A stretch of DNA of 8,688 bases from CAZQEZ01 sp964592475 (GCA_964592475.1 CAZQEZ010000167.1:1-8688), one strand, 5' to 3'; counted from the first letter of the stretch, positions 1-6,061 are shown. Notes: a model not told the origin generated them from the sequence alone. Made by a program: numbers and translations.

Positions 1-23
1 ACCTGAGTCAAATTGACTCAGGT
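1..23. repeat. 23-bp near-perfect palindrome
   Basis: Arms of 11 bases (ACCTGAGTCAA and TTGACTCAGGT) flank a single central base. It could be a terminator-like hairpin, a stem of the structured element beside it, or a binding site. No T-run is visible on the side that can be seen, and the left flank is outside the window. Confidence 0.6.
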
Positions 24-345
24 TGAGGCTCTCACAATTTATCCCGTTACCATAGGTCGGGACCACTGTACCTTCGATTCCTCAGGGCAGGCCAGGCGGT
101 TCTCGTTAACAGCGGTTCATCAAGCATACAATCAACGCTCTTTTCACCGTTGGTTGCTTAGCCAAAATTTAAGATTAGGCTATTCGCCAGCTGCGAACTC
201 CTAATCGAATTTAGGGCTACTTAATGTTCGGTCCTTCGATCCTTCACTGCTTCTGTTTCTCAAAGGGTATGGTATTATAGTTCGGGACAGACTTTGCGGC
301 GTGCTAACAGGCTTCACCAACTCGTCCGTCAATTGACGGAAATTT
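1..345 (-). ncRNA. Candidate structured RNA; possibly 5' part of a group II intron
   Basis: No convincing protein reads through this stretch on either strand, and its GC (about 48% by hand count) is well above the rest of the window. It is packed with short perfect hairpins: arms 133-137/148-152, 159-163/178-182, 183-187/193-197, 200-204/211-215, and the palindrome 325-340. Four of them follow each other almost without gaps, which is typical of a folded RNA. Read on the minus strand, a GTGCAA stretch near 351 is followed by the 325-340 hairpin and then a GTTGGTGAAGCC run. This resembles, from memory only, the start of domain I of a bacterial group II intron (usual 5' end GUGYG). No reverse transcriptase is visible because the window ends here. 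It could instead be another structured RNA or an end of a mobile element. The strand and both boundaries are inferred. Confidence 0.27.
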
Positions 346-544
346 GCACTTTAATTCTTTAACGTTGATATACCCCTCTAGAGAAGCCCCAAATTCGGGA
401 TTTATTGGGTCGCAAAACACTCTCGGTGAAAAAGAAGGATGGCTGGTGATATCTGACCGTTCTCCTGAAAAAGCCTGGGATGAAAAGATTTACTGGCAGG
501 AAAAAGTTTTGGAGAATAGGATTATCCGGGTCGTAGGCTGTTAA
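308..544 (+). pseudogene. 3' remnant of an unrecognised gene
   Basis: The frame opens after a stop at 305-307 and ends with TAA at 542-544. The first possible start is a TTG at 344, and no ATG begins it. The last 60 or so residues read like genuine protein, with segments such as GEKEGWLVISDRSPEKAW and a terminal ENRIIRVVGC, while residues encoded before about 350 fall in the hairpin-rich element. The simplest reading is the C-terminal part of a gene whose front was cut off or replaced when that element arrived. I do not recognise the family. A short intact gene starting at TTG 344 is possible but less likely. Confidence 0.35.
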
Positions 545-559
545 AAAAAAATTGCAATT

Positions 560-709
560 ATGATTCTAATTGTTACTAGTAATTACAAGAAAAAGATGAA
601 GTTTACATTCCCTTATAATGGAGTGGCCGCTGGTAGAGTATCTGCTATTGCCGCTAAGAAAAATAAATTGCCAGTTGAAGTAAAGTGGCAGGAAACAAGT
701 TTAGGTTAA
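560..709 (+). CDS. Tiny hypothetical protein upstream of the YwbE gene
   Basis: This ORF encodes 49 residues from ATG 560, or 37 from the internal in-frame ATG 596. The shorter form begins MKFTFPYNGVAAGRVSAIAA and ends VKWQETSLG. It is basic and has no signal peptide or membrane segment. It lies in the same frame as the remnant ending at 544 and is separated from it by that stop plus five codons. It ends only 5 bases before the ATG of the YwbE-family gene, so the two are probably co-transcribed. There is no Shine-Dalgarno sequence, which is normal for this phylum. I do not recognise the product. It may be a real small protein or a further piece of the decayed gene to its left. Confidence 0.35.
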   Translation: MILIVTSNYKKKMKFTFPYNGVAAGRVSAIAAKKNKLPVEVKWQETSLG

Positions 710-714
710 ATAAT

Positions 715-912
715 ATGAAAAACGGACAAAGCAGAAAAGACATTCAAATAGGTGATGAAGTAGAGGTGGTACAAAAGCAGGATCAGCGAACCGGTAATTT
801 AACGGCTGGTATTGTGAAGAAAATCCTGACCAAGTCACCTACCCATCCGCATGGCATTAAGGTAATGCTGGAAACCGGGGAGGTAGGTAGAGTGAAAAAA
901 ATTGTTGAGTAA
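715..912 (+). CDS. ywbE: YwbE family protein (DUF2196)
   Basis: A 65-residue protein beginning MKNGQSRKDIQIG. It shows the hallmarks I associate with the YwbE family: an N-terminal GQ.RKDI stretch, then DQRTG at about residue 27, LTKSPTHPHGIKV at about 40-52, and GEVGRVKKI at the C-terminus. The family is small, cytosolic, widely conserved and of unknown biochemical role. Its single compact KOW/SH3-like beta domain suggests nucleic-acid or ribosome contact, but that is inference. The length matches the family, which supports ATG 715 over upstream non-ATG starts in the same frame. It follows the tiny 560-709 ORF by 5 bases. No terminator with a clear T-run follows. Confidence 0.85.
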   Translation: MKNGQSRKDIQIGDEVEVVQKQDQRTGNLTAGIVKKILTKSPTHPHGIKVMLETGEVGRVKKIVE

Positions 913-975
913 AAATTATGGGGGATTGCTTCTTTAAAAAGCTGCATAATAATTCAAAAGTCTTATTATCTCCCT

Positions 976-1004
976 GGTCAAAGTAAAATTTTGACCTCAG
1001 TCAA
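976..1004 (+). other. Two mutually exclusive hairpins after ywbE
   Basis: GGTCAAA at 976-982 pairs with TTTGACC at 990-996. The latter arm also contains TTGAC (991-995), which can pair instead with GTCAA at 1000-1004. The first hairpin could end ywbE transcription, but no T-run follows it. It could equally be an operator for the downstream gene. Nothing else is recognisable in the 231-bp spacer 913-1143. Confidence 0.25.
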
Positions 1005-1143
1005 TCACGGTTTACTGTGTTTTTCGGATTCTTTAATCGTGTTTACTTATTTCAAGGTTTCGAAAAGCCTTTTTCGTTAATAAAATTGATTTTACCTGAA
1101 CAATTGTATCAATTAAGTATTAACTTGTTGAAACATTTTTTTG

Positions 1144-1578
1144 ATGATGCAAAAAGAAGAAAACAAACTCAATGCTATAAAGGAGTTTAGTCATGCCAGG
1201 GTGGCAATAATTGATGAAAAGCCGGAAATAATTGTAGTGGAGGGTACTTCCGAATACATTCCAATGAGAGTATTTAAAACAGTTTTTAATTTTGTGCATA
1301 GCTTAGCTAGTAATAGGAAAGTTAGCAAGGTTATTTTTGATAAACGATCATTAACAGTGTTTCATCAGCCTTCAATGGAATGGTATTTTAATAACTGGAA
1401 GACACGTATGCAAGCCAGAGGATGTTCTGTTCATAGAAAAATACTGCCAGAGGATCCGGTTTTTGTGGAATGTGTAACATTGGCTCGGGAAAAGCTAATA
1501 GCTGAAAACCCGGACAAAGTTTGGCAGCAATTAGACATTGCCTATTCCAATAACCTTATCGATGCCATTGAAAATTGA
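1144..1578 (+). CDS. Small cytosolic protein, possibly STAS/SpoIIAA-like
   Basis: This 144-residue protein begins MMQKEENKL from ATG 1144. The TTG just before it is an unlikely start. There is no signal peptide or membrane segment. The layout resembles STAS/SEC14-type proteins common in Cytophagales: an N-terminal strand pair (VAIIDEKPEIIVVEGT, about residues 19-35), a helix, a central buried strand VSKVIFDKRSLTVF (about 59-72), then a helix with spaced tryptophans (MEWYFNNWKTRM) and a C-terminal helix. Such proteins are thought to bind partners or small ligands, but none is well characterised. It converges on the sensorless kinase at 1619-2461, leaving about 40 bases between the stops. Fold assignment is by pattern recall only. 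Confidence 0.6.
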   Translation: MMQKEENKLNAIKEFSHARVAIIDEKPEIIVVEGTSEYIPMRVFKTVFNFVHSLASNRKVSKVIFDKRSLTVFHQPSMEWYFNNWKTRMQARGCSVHRKILPEDPVFVECVTLAREKLIAENPDKVWQQLDIAYSNNLIDAIEN

Positions 1579-1620
1579 ACCAGGTTTTTATCACGCCGAT
1601 ATCTTCCTGGTTATTGTTTT
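1578..1620. terminator. Shared hairpin between convergent genes
   Basis: AACCAGG (1578-1584) pairs with CCTGGTT (1606-1612) across a 21-base loop, followed on the plus strand by ATTGTTTT. It sits between the stop of the 144-aa gene and the stop of the convergent kinase and could serve both. The stem is short and the T-tract is interrupted, so it would be a weak terminator. Confidence 0.4.
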
Positions 1621-2461
1621 AAGCTTTTTTTTTTAATTGAACAGTTATTTTAGTCCATAAGCCTTCTTTGCTATCAATTTTTAAAGTTCCATTCAGCTTT
1701 TTTACTATTTTATCAGCAATGTAAAGTCCCATGCCAGCCCCTTTGGATTCCATATTGCCTCTAAAAAACATTTCGGTCACTTTAGGCAAAATATTTTGAG
1801 CTATGCCTTGTCCATTATCGTGAAATGCTAATTGCACATTTTCAGGATTGCCACTCACCTCAATCTCTAACCGGTTTTCCTTATTCATTCCTTGAAATTG
1901 AAGGGCATTAGAAACCAGGCATCGAATAAGGATTGCCAGTTTGGAATAATCGGAACGAAATGCTGTACCTTTAAAATTATTGGTTATTGTAATTTGAAGC
2001 TTATTGAAATTAGGCAAAAATTCTAACTGACCAATGGTAGTTTGAATGAGTTTTTCAATATCTATAACCTCCTCTTTTATTTCTTCTCTGGTAGATTTTA
2101 CAAAATTAACCAATGATTGTACTGTAGTATCAAGCTGATTAGTTTTGCTTTGAATATGACCCAAGTATTCTGCAAATGGTTGGTCTTTTTCCATATTCAG
2201 CAACTCGAGAATTCCTAAAATTGAGGAAATGGGTGATCTCAAATCATGGCTGGTTCTGTAAATGAGCTGATCCATTTCAAAATTTCTTTCAGTCAATTCC
2301 TGCATTGCAGTATTCAGTCGATTGTTTTTGTCTACTAATGCTTCCACTACTGCCTGCAATTCTTCTTGTTGTGCCTCAAGTTCTTCATTTTTTTCTTCAA
2401 GTTCCCGAATTGAATGTTTAAGATTCAATCGTTCCCGATTGATAATTTGTCGTTTTGCCAT
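1619..2461 (-). CDS. Soluble sensor-less histidine kinase with N-terminal coiled coil
   Basis: This 280-residue kinase would autophosphorylate on histidine and pass phosphate to an unidentified response regulator. Residues about 10-65 are a strong coiled coil rich in E, L and Q. The H-box YRTSHDLRSPISS carries phospho-acceptor His72. The ATP-binding domain has an N-box (CLVSNALQF, Asn185), G1 box DNGQG (215-219), an F-box around MFFRG (231-235) and G2 box GAGMGL (241-246). All catalytic motifs are present. There is no transmembrane segment, PAS, GAF or receiver domain, and no regulator gene is adjacent, so it is an orphan cytosolic kinase. The coiled coil may be the input or partner-docking part. 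Its only close neighbour is the convergent possible STAS-like gene. The ATG start is well placed. The codons just before the stop form a poly-lysine run. Confidence 0.9.
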   Translation of the reverse strand: MAKRQIINRERLNLKHSIRELEEKNEELEAQQEELQAVVEALVDKNNRLNTAMQELTERNFEMDQLIYRTSHDLRSPISSILGILELLNMEKDQPFAEYLGHIQSKTNQLDTTVQSLVNFVKSTREEIKEEVIDIEKLIQTTIGQLEFLPNFNKLQITITNNFKGTAFRSDYSKLAILIRCLVSNALQFQGMNKENRLEIEVSGNPENVQLAFHDNGQGIAQNILPKVTEMFFRGNMESKGAGMGLYIADKIVKKLNGTLKIDSKEGLWTKITVQLKKKA

Positions 2462-2877
2462 GATTCAAATAACGATAAGATAATATTTAGATAAAAAAAT
2501 TATTTAAATATAATATTAAAAATTAATAAAATGTTTCCCTGAAATATTTGAAAAAATAAATTATTTGGTATATACTTGAAAATGAATGAATTAGGATTCC
2601 CCTAGAAAAATTATTTTTTAATTTTAAAATTCTTAGTCTAAAACTGCTATTAAATGGTTTAAGAGGATTCTATTGTAAAAAATGTTTTTTCAACAATATT
2701 TATCGGTTTATTATAATTGAACTAGTTGCGATTTAACCATGGATTCTAAAGCTATCTGATCTTTTAATTATTCATATTTATTACTTTGATCTAAATGAGA
2801 TAATTATTAAGCTTGCTTTCTTAAATAGTTTGAATTAGATTAATTGAAAAGAGTTTGGAAATAAGTGTAAAAGAAGG
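2462..2877. other. 416-bp AT-rich divergent spacer
   Basis: GC is about 20% by hand count. The spacer separates the minus-strand kinase from the plus-strand lyase and must hold both promoters. I find one candidate promoter for the lyase, listed separately, and no clear TAnnTTTG for the kinase. A small A/T-rich stem (TTG plus AAAAAA, paired with TTTTTT plus CAA) lies at about 2673-2693. No convincing small gene or RNA is visible. Confidence 0.6.
2786..2815 (+). promoter_or_regulatory. Candidate Bacteroidota promoter for the lyase gene
   Basis: TTG at 2786-2788, a 19-base spacer, then TAAGCTTG at 2808-2815. The second element differs at one base from the TAnnTTTG consensus of the Bacteroidota primary sigma factor, and the spacing is normal for that phylum. 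Transcription would begin near 2821, giving a leader of about 57 bases. In DNA this AT-rich, chance matches are frequent. Confidence 0.35.
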
Positions 2878-4767
2878 ATGAATAGAGCAGGTAAAAACAT
2901 AATGAGAAGCTGCTCACTACTGGTATTGCTTTTTTGTATAAGTACTAATAATTTGAATGCTCAGCTTGGTGAAACCACAATTCCAAAACTTAAAAATCCT
3001 GTAGATGTGGATTATCTAGAGCAAAATCTCCCGTCTTACCACCCCAGGTTAGGCTTAACTCCTCAATTAATCAGTAATATAAAGCGAAATATAACTGTTG
3101 ACCCTTTAGTAAAAAACTTATTTCAGGCGTTTAAACTAAATGCTGCAAATATCATGCAGCTTCCTTTGCTAGAGAGGGAGCTTGAAGGAAGACGGTTGCT
3201 TGCCATTTCTCGGGAAATGCTGTACCGTATGAACATACTGGCCACGGTATACGCGGTGGAGGAAGATAAGCAAATACTGGAGCGTATCAATCAAGAAGTA
3301 ATACAAGTTTGTAATTTTATAGATTGGAACCCTTCTCATTTTTTAGATGTAGCTGAAATGTCACTGGCAGTTGCTATTGGCATTGATTGGACTGGAGAAG
3401 ATTTACCGCCAGGTACCATACGATTGGCCAAAGATGCACTGATGGAAAAAGGTATCAGGCCTAGCTACATGAATATCCCCGGCAGCCCTGATTGGGTGAA
3501 AGGGACTCATAATTGGAACCAGGTGTGCCATGCCGGTATGATAGCAGCTGCTATTGCTACTGCTGAAGATGAGCCTGCGCTGGCAGCTCAAACAATCAGC
3601 CGTGCACTGGAGGGCATGCCTTATGCTCTGAAGGCCTATATGCCCGATGGAGTTTATCCTGAAGGACCATCTTATTGGTCTTATGGCACCAGTTTTACAT
3701 TAATGACAGAAGCTATGCTGCAAAGTGCTTTTGATACTGATTTTGGCATAGCTGATTTTCCTGGCTTGCTGGAAAGTGCTAATTTTTGGCTTATGAGCAT
3801 TGGAACTGAAGGAAGATTTTACAATTTTTCTGATTGTGGTAATTATCGTGATAAAAATGGAGATTTTAACTTAGCCTGGTTTGCAAGTAAAACGAATGAT
3901 GGTCTTTATTATGAGCAAGAGCGGTTTATGATTAAACCTTCGCAAATTGGAAAATTAGAGCGGGAAGCTGGTTTTGGTTTAATCTGGCTATCGCAATTTA
4001 ATCAACGGATACATAGCGACTTACCATCTACCTGGCAGGGAGATGGTAAAAATCCGGTAGTTTATTTTCGTAGTGAAAGGGACGATCCGCGTCAATATTA
4101 TTTTGCCGGCAAGGGAGGTAGAGGAAGTGTAAACCACGGTAATATGGATGCCGGTTCATTTGTATTTGAATTGGACAGCATCAGGTGGTCCATTGATTTG
4201 GGTAATCAGTCGTATAATGATTTGGAACGAGCAGGATTTAACCTCTGGTCTCAATGCCAAACCTGTGATCGCTGGAAACTACTTACGAAAAATAACTTTG
4301 GCCATAGCACTCTTACCATCAATGATCAGCTACATTTTGTTGATGGTATGGCCGAGATTACTAATTTTAATGAGGCTACGCCTTCCGCTACAATAAATCT
4401 TAGCCCTGCTTTTGCCGAATTGCTGGATGCGGCTTTCCGTACTTTTATTATTCAAGAGGATCAATCATTGCTCGTGGTAGATAGTGTAATTACAAATACA
4501 AATACGTCAAGCATTACTTGGCAAATGATGACTGAAGCGGATATAGCCATAACTAAAGGTGGAGCTGTTTTGACGCAAGCGGGTAAGAAACTTAAAGTAG
4601 AAAATTTGAGTCATTCTGATATTTCGTTTACATTTTTGGAATTGTACCCGCCGCCTCACCGGTTGGATATAAAAATGGAAGGATTAAAAAGGCTGGAGTT
4701 AAACATTCCCGTAGATCAATTGGATCAAAATGAAGCAGTTATTAAAATTAAACTTTCAAGATATTGA
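2878..4767 (+). CDS. Secreted heparinase II/III-family polysaccharide lyase
   Basis: This 629-residue protein has a signal peptide: a basic start, then SLLVLLFCISTNNLNA and probable cleavage before Gln29. ATG 2878 or the internal ATG at residue 9 could be the true start. The N-terminal part (about 45-380) looks like the alpha/alpha toroid of PL15/17/21-type lyases, with GTHNWNQVCHAG (209-220) and PDGVYPEGPSYWSYG (256-270). His211/Asn212 and Tyr266 are candidate catalytic residues, spaced much as in heparinase II and PL17 lyases. The C-terminal beta-sandwich (PF07940-like) has SVNHGNMDAGSFVFE (417-431), WSIDLG (437-442) and FGHSTL (474-479). His420, Asp440 and His476 are plausible metal ligands. 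Expected chemistry is beta-elimination on a uronic-acid polysaccharide in the periplasm or outside the cell; the substrate cannot be told. No SusC/SusD pair or other carbohydrate gene is adjacent. The PAP2 gene follows after 149 bp. Confidence 0.85.
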   Translation: MNRAGKNIMRSCSLLVLLFCISTNNLNAQLGETTIPKLKNPVDVDYLEQNLPSYHPRLGLTPQLISNIKRNITVDPLVKNLFQAFKLNAANIMQLPLLERELEGRRLLAISREMLYRMNILATVYAVEEDKQILERINQEVIQVCNFIDWNPSHFLDVAEMSLAVAIGIDWTGEDLPPGTIRLAKDALMEKGIRPSYMNIPGSPDWVKGTHNWNQVCHAGMIAAAIATAEDEPALAAQTISRALEGMPYALKAYMPDGVYPEGPSYWSYGTSFTLMTEAMLQSAFDTDFGIADFPGLLESANFWLMSIGTEGRFYNFSDCGNYRDKNGDFNLAWFASKTNDGLYYEQERFMIKPSQIGKLEREAGFGLIWLSQFNQRIHSDLPSTWQGDGKNPVVYFRSERDDPRQYYFAGKGGRGSVNHGNMDAGSFVFELDSIRWSIDLGNQSYNDLERAGFNLWSQCQTCDRWKLLTKNNFGHSTLTINDQLHFVDGMAEITNFNEATPSATINLSPAFAELLDAAFRTFIIQEDQSLLVVDSVITNTNTSSITWQMMTEADIAITKGGAVLTQAGKKLKVENLSHSDISFTFLELYPPPHRLDIKMEGLKRLELNIPVDQLDQNEAVIKIKLSRY

Positions 4768-4786
4768 AGCTGAACCCCGGTACAAT

Positions 4787-4807
4787 TTTATCCAATTATG
4801 GGATAAA
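4787..4807 (+). other. Weak hairpin between lyase and PAP2 genes
   Basis: TTTATCC (4787-4793) pairs with GGATAAA (4801-4807) across seven bases, shortly after the lyase stop. There is no T-run, so it is not a convincing terminator. It could be an mRNA-stabilising or attenuating stem if the lyase and PAP2 genes are transcribed together. Confidence 0.2.
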
Positions 4808-4916
4808 TCAAAGTTCAAGATTATTTCCTGTTTGCCCCACACCCATTTCTTTCTTGCCAGACCTGCAAACACTAATCAGTATTTCCTGTTGCTTTTAATG
4901 AAACAAGCAAATATTC

Positions 4917-5627
4917 ATGGACAGGATCATAAAAATCATCCAGGATTATATATATTATTTTACGCGTAATCAACTGCACAAAATAAATTTTCGTAAGCTA
5001 TCTGTTACATTTCTTATTAGTATTTCCATCCTTTTTCTGCTGCTTACATTATTTATTTCATTTTTTTCCATTTCAGATTTCGAAGCTATACTTACCAGAG
5101 AATTGCAGGAAGAACGTAATCCCCTGTTTGATTTTTTCATGATCACGGTTAGTCTTTTTGGTGAAAACTATGTGGCTATCCCCATGATTATAGGTACCTC
5201 TCTCTTGTTTTACCTGTTTAATTATAAGCTAGAGGCAATTTTTATGCTTGCAACTTCACTTGGCTCTGTATTCAATTTTGGACTAAAGGTGCTTATCAAT
5301 CGCCAACGCCCTACTGCTGATCTTGTCGAAAAAATAACCGAAACCAGTCATCAAAGCTTTCCCAGTGGGCATACGGTACATTATGTTGTTTTTTTTGGCA
5401 TGCTACTGGTGCTTAGTCTTAAAATAAAAGCTAACCCGGTTTGGGCCAAAATCATCATTGCCATGCTATGCATTACCCTTATAATTGCTGTGCCATTCAG
5501 CCGTGTTTACCTGGGGGCTCATTGGACCACCGATGTTATCGCCGGTTTCTTTTTTGGCATATTGGTGCTATCCGGCCTGTTATTCATGTATTTCAAGTTG
5601 CAGAAAAGAGGTTTTTTACAAAATTGA
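4917..5627 (+). CDS. PAP2-family membrane phosphatase
   Basis: This 236-residue inner-membrane protein is of the phosphatidic acid phosphatase type 2 family. The three signature motifs are complete: KVLINRQRP (Lys124 to Arg131-Pro132), PSGH (149-152), and SRVYLGAHWTTD (Ser195-Arg196, His202, Asp206). His152 and His202 are the expected catalytic pair. Membrane helices fall at about 28-50, 84-103, 105-122, 155-170, 177-194 and 207-227. Such enzymes remove phosphate from lipid phosphates or diphosphates, for example phosphatidic acid, undecaprenyl diphosphate or phosphatidylglycerophosphate; the substrate cannot be chosen from sequence. ATG 4917 gives a normal cytosolic N-terminus rich in aromatic and basic residues. 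It lies 149 bp after the lyase on the same strand, so co-transcription is possible but not shown. Confidence 0.9.
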   Translation: MDRIIKIIQDYIYYFTRNQLHKINFRKLSVTFLISISILFLLLTLFISFFSISDFEAILTRELQEERNPLFDFFMITVSLFGENYVAIPMIIGTSLLFYLFNYKLEAIFMLATSLGSVFNFGLKVLINRQRPTADLVEKITETSHQSFPSGHTVHYVVFFGMLLVLSLKIKANPVWAKIIIAMLCITLIIAVPFSRVYLGAHWTTDVIAGFFFGILVLSGLLFMYFKLQKRGFLQN

Positions 5628-5690
5628 TTATTTTAAGTGCTGGCTCATAATCCAAGTGTTGCGTTTCCAGTAGGCAACCCTATGTCAATA

Positions 5691-5713
5691 ACTTAAGAGG
5701 AAATTAAGTTTTT
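5691..5713 (+). terminator. Candidate terminator for the PAP2 gene
   Basis: ACTTAA (5691-5696) pairs with TTAAGT (5704-5709), and a T-run reaches 5713. The hairpin is AU-rich and weak but has the right order of stem and T-tract, about 64 bases after the PAP2 stop. The remaining spacer 5628-5775 holds only this and the next hairpin. Confidence 0.35.
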
Positions 5714-5715
5714 AG

Positions 5716-5758
5716 CCTTCTGCTCTTCACAATAATATTCTGACCAAGAGGAAGAAGG
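5716..5758 (-). terminator. Imperfect long stem after the small minus-strand gene
   Basis: CCTTCT (5716-5721) pairs with AGAAGG (5753-5758). After one mismatch the stem continues (CTCTT with AAGAG, allowing a bulge). It begins 17 bases beyond the stop of the small minus-strand gene and may end its transcript or protect its 3' end. No T-run follows on the minus strand. Confidence 0.3.
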
Positions 5759-5775
5759 TATCTGCTGATGGTTAC

Positions 5776-5958
5776 TCAAATAGTATTGTTGGCAGGACAG
5801 CATTCTTGTTCACGGCAGCCCTTGGCATGAGTTAGAACCGTTGTTAATTTTGCATCTATACCATTTAAATTGATAGCGGGAATTGTAGTAAATGTATTGA
5901 AATGAAAAAGCAAAAACATTAAAAAAGTGGCCAAGGCCCAGCGGATAGTTTTTTTCAT
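5776..5958 (-). CDS. Small predicted secreted Cys-containing protein
   Basis: This 60-residue protein starts at ATG 5958 (MKKTIRWALATFLMFLLF); an upstream in-frame TTG is less likely. The basic start and hydrophobic stretch (about 5-20) look like a signal peptide or single membrane anchor. The mature part is short and ends in a cysteine-containing tail (HAKGCREQECCPANN, three Cys in eight residues). I recognise no family. Support for a real gene comes from a well-formed promoter about 19 bases upstream of the start codon (TTG at 6008-6010, TAACTTTG at 5984-5991, read on the minus strand), and from its divergent position beside a two-component operon with a shared repeat array. Function is unknown. 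A regulated envelope or metal/redox peptide is conjecture. Confidence 0.45.
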   Translation of the reverse strand: MKKTIRWALATFLMFLLFHFNTFTTIPAINLNGIDAKLTTVLTHAKGCREQECCPANNTI

Positions 5959-5983
5959 CACATTCAAGGTTATAATTCTTGAT

Positions 5984-6010
5984 CAAAGTTACCTGTTTCT
6001 TATTTTTCAA
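5984..6010 (-). promoter_or_regulatory. Bacteroidota promoter for the small secreted protein
   Basis: On the minus strand TTG (6008-6010), 16 bases, then TAACTTTG (5984-5991), a perfect TAnnTTTG. The spacer is one base shorter than the commonest range. Transcription would start near 5977, about 19 bases before ATG 5958. Confidence 0.5.
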
Positions 6011-6015
6011 CAGGT
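5991..6015. promoter_or_regulatory. Inverted repeat over the small gene's promoter
   Basis: ACCTGTT (5991-5997) and AACAGGT (6009-6015) form perfect 7-base arms separated by 11 bases. The repeat spans the region from the -7 to the -33 element of the minus-strand promoter, which is where a repressor would sit. It could alternatively fold as a hairpin in a read-through transcript. Confidence 0.4.
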
Positions 6016-6061
6016 TAAATAGCAGTTAATGATTGTTAAAAAAAGTTAAAGAAGTCGTTAA
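6014..6061 (+). promoter_or_regulatory. Five GTTAA direct repeats: probable response-regulator boxes
   Basis: GTTAA begins at 6014, 6025, 6035, 6045 and 6057, that is at intervals of 11, 10, 10 and 12 bp, putting the copies on about the same face of the helix. OmpR/PhoB-family regulators bind direct repeats with 10-11 bp spacing (for example CpxR GTAAA-N5-GTAAA). The last copy overlaps the -33 region of the kinase promoter, and the first lies just upstream of the -33 of the divergent promoter. The probable ligand is the regulator encoded at 7741-8430. Confidence 0.5.

Noticed and set aside
13..204. 63-aa plus-strand ORF from a TTG
   Set aside because: It runs through dense hairpins, has no family resemblance and a non-ATG start, so it is probably a chance opening.
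1..345. tmRNA or RNase P RNA on the minus strand
   Set aside because: No tmRNA acceptor ends or plausible tag reading frame ending in ALAA, and no GAGGAAAGTC core of RNase P RNA, could be found.
325..360. Similarity of CCGTCAATT...TTTAATTCTTT to the conserved small-subunit rRNA region near the 907/920 primers
   Set aside because: Only about nine bases match. The flanking sequence matches neither 16S nor 18S rRNA as I know them, and the matching bases belong to a local palindrome.
3403..3591. Minus-strand ORF inside the lyase gene
   Set aside because: Shadow of the lyase frame with no independent features.
4148..4396. Plus-strand ORF in another frame of the lyase gene
   Set aside because: Shadow frame; the lyase motifs HGNMDAG and WSIDLG lie in the main frame here.
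4730..4969. 79-aa ORF bridging the lyase end and the PAP2 start
   Set aside because: It overlaps both genes in another frame, has no recognisable domain and no separate promoter. A real gene here is unlikely, though not excluded.
5441..5673. Two plus-strand ORFs overlapping the PAP2 3' half
   Set aside because: Shadow frames; the PAP2 signature SRVYLGAHWTTD is in the main frame.
5810..6010. 66-aa minus-strand ORF overlapping the small secreted protein
   Set aside because: Its frame has no signal-like segment, and its start lies upstream of the predicted transcription start near 5977. The overlapping ATG 5958 frame is the better candidate.
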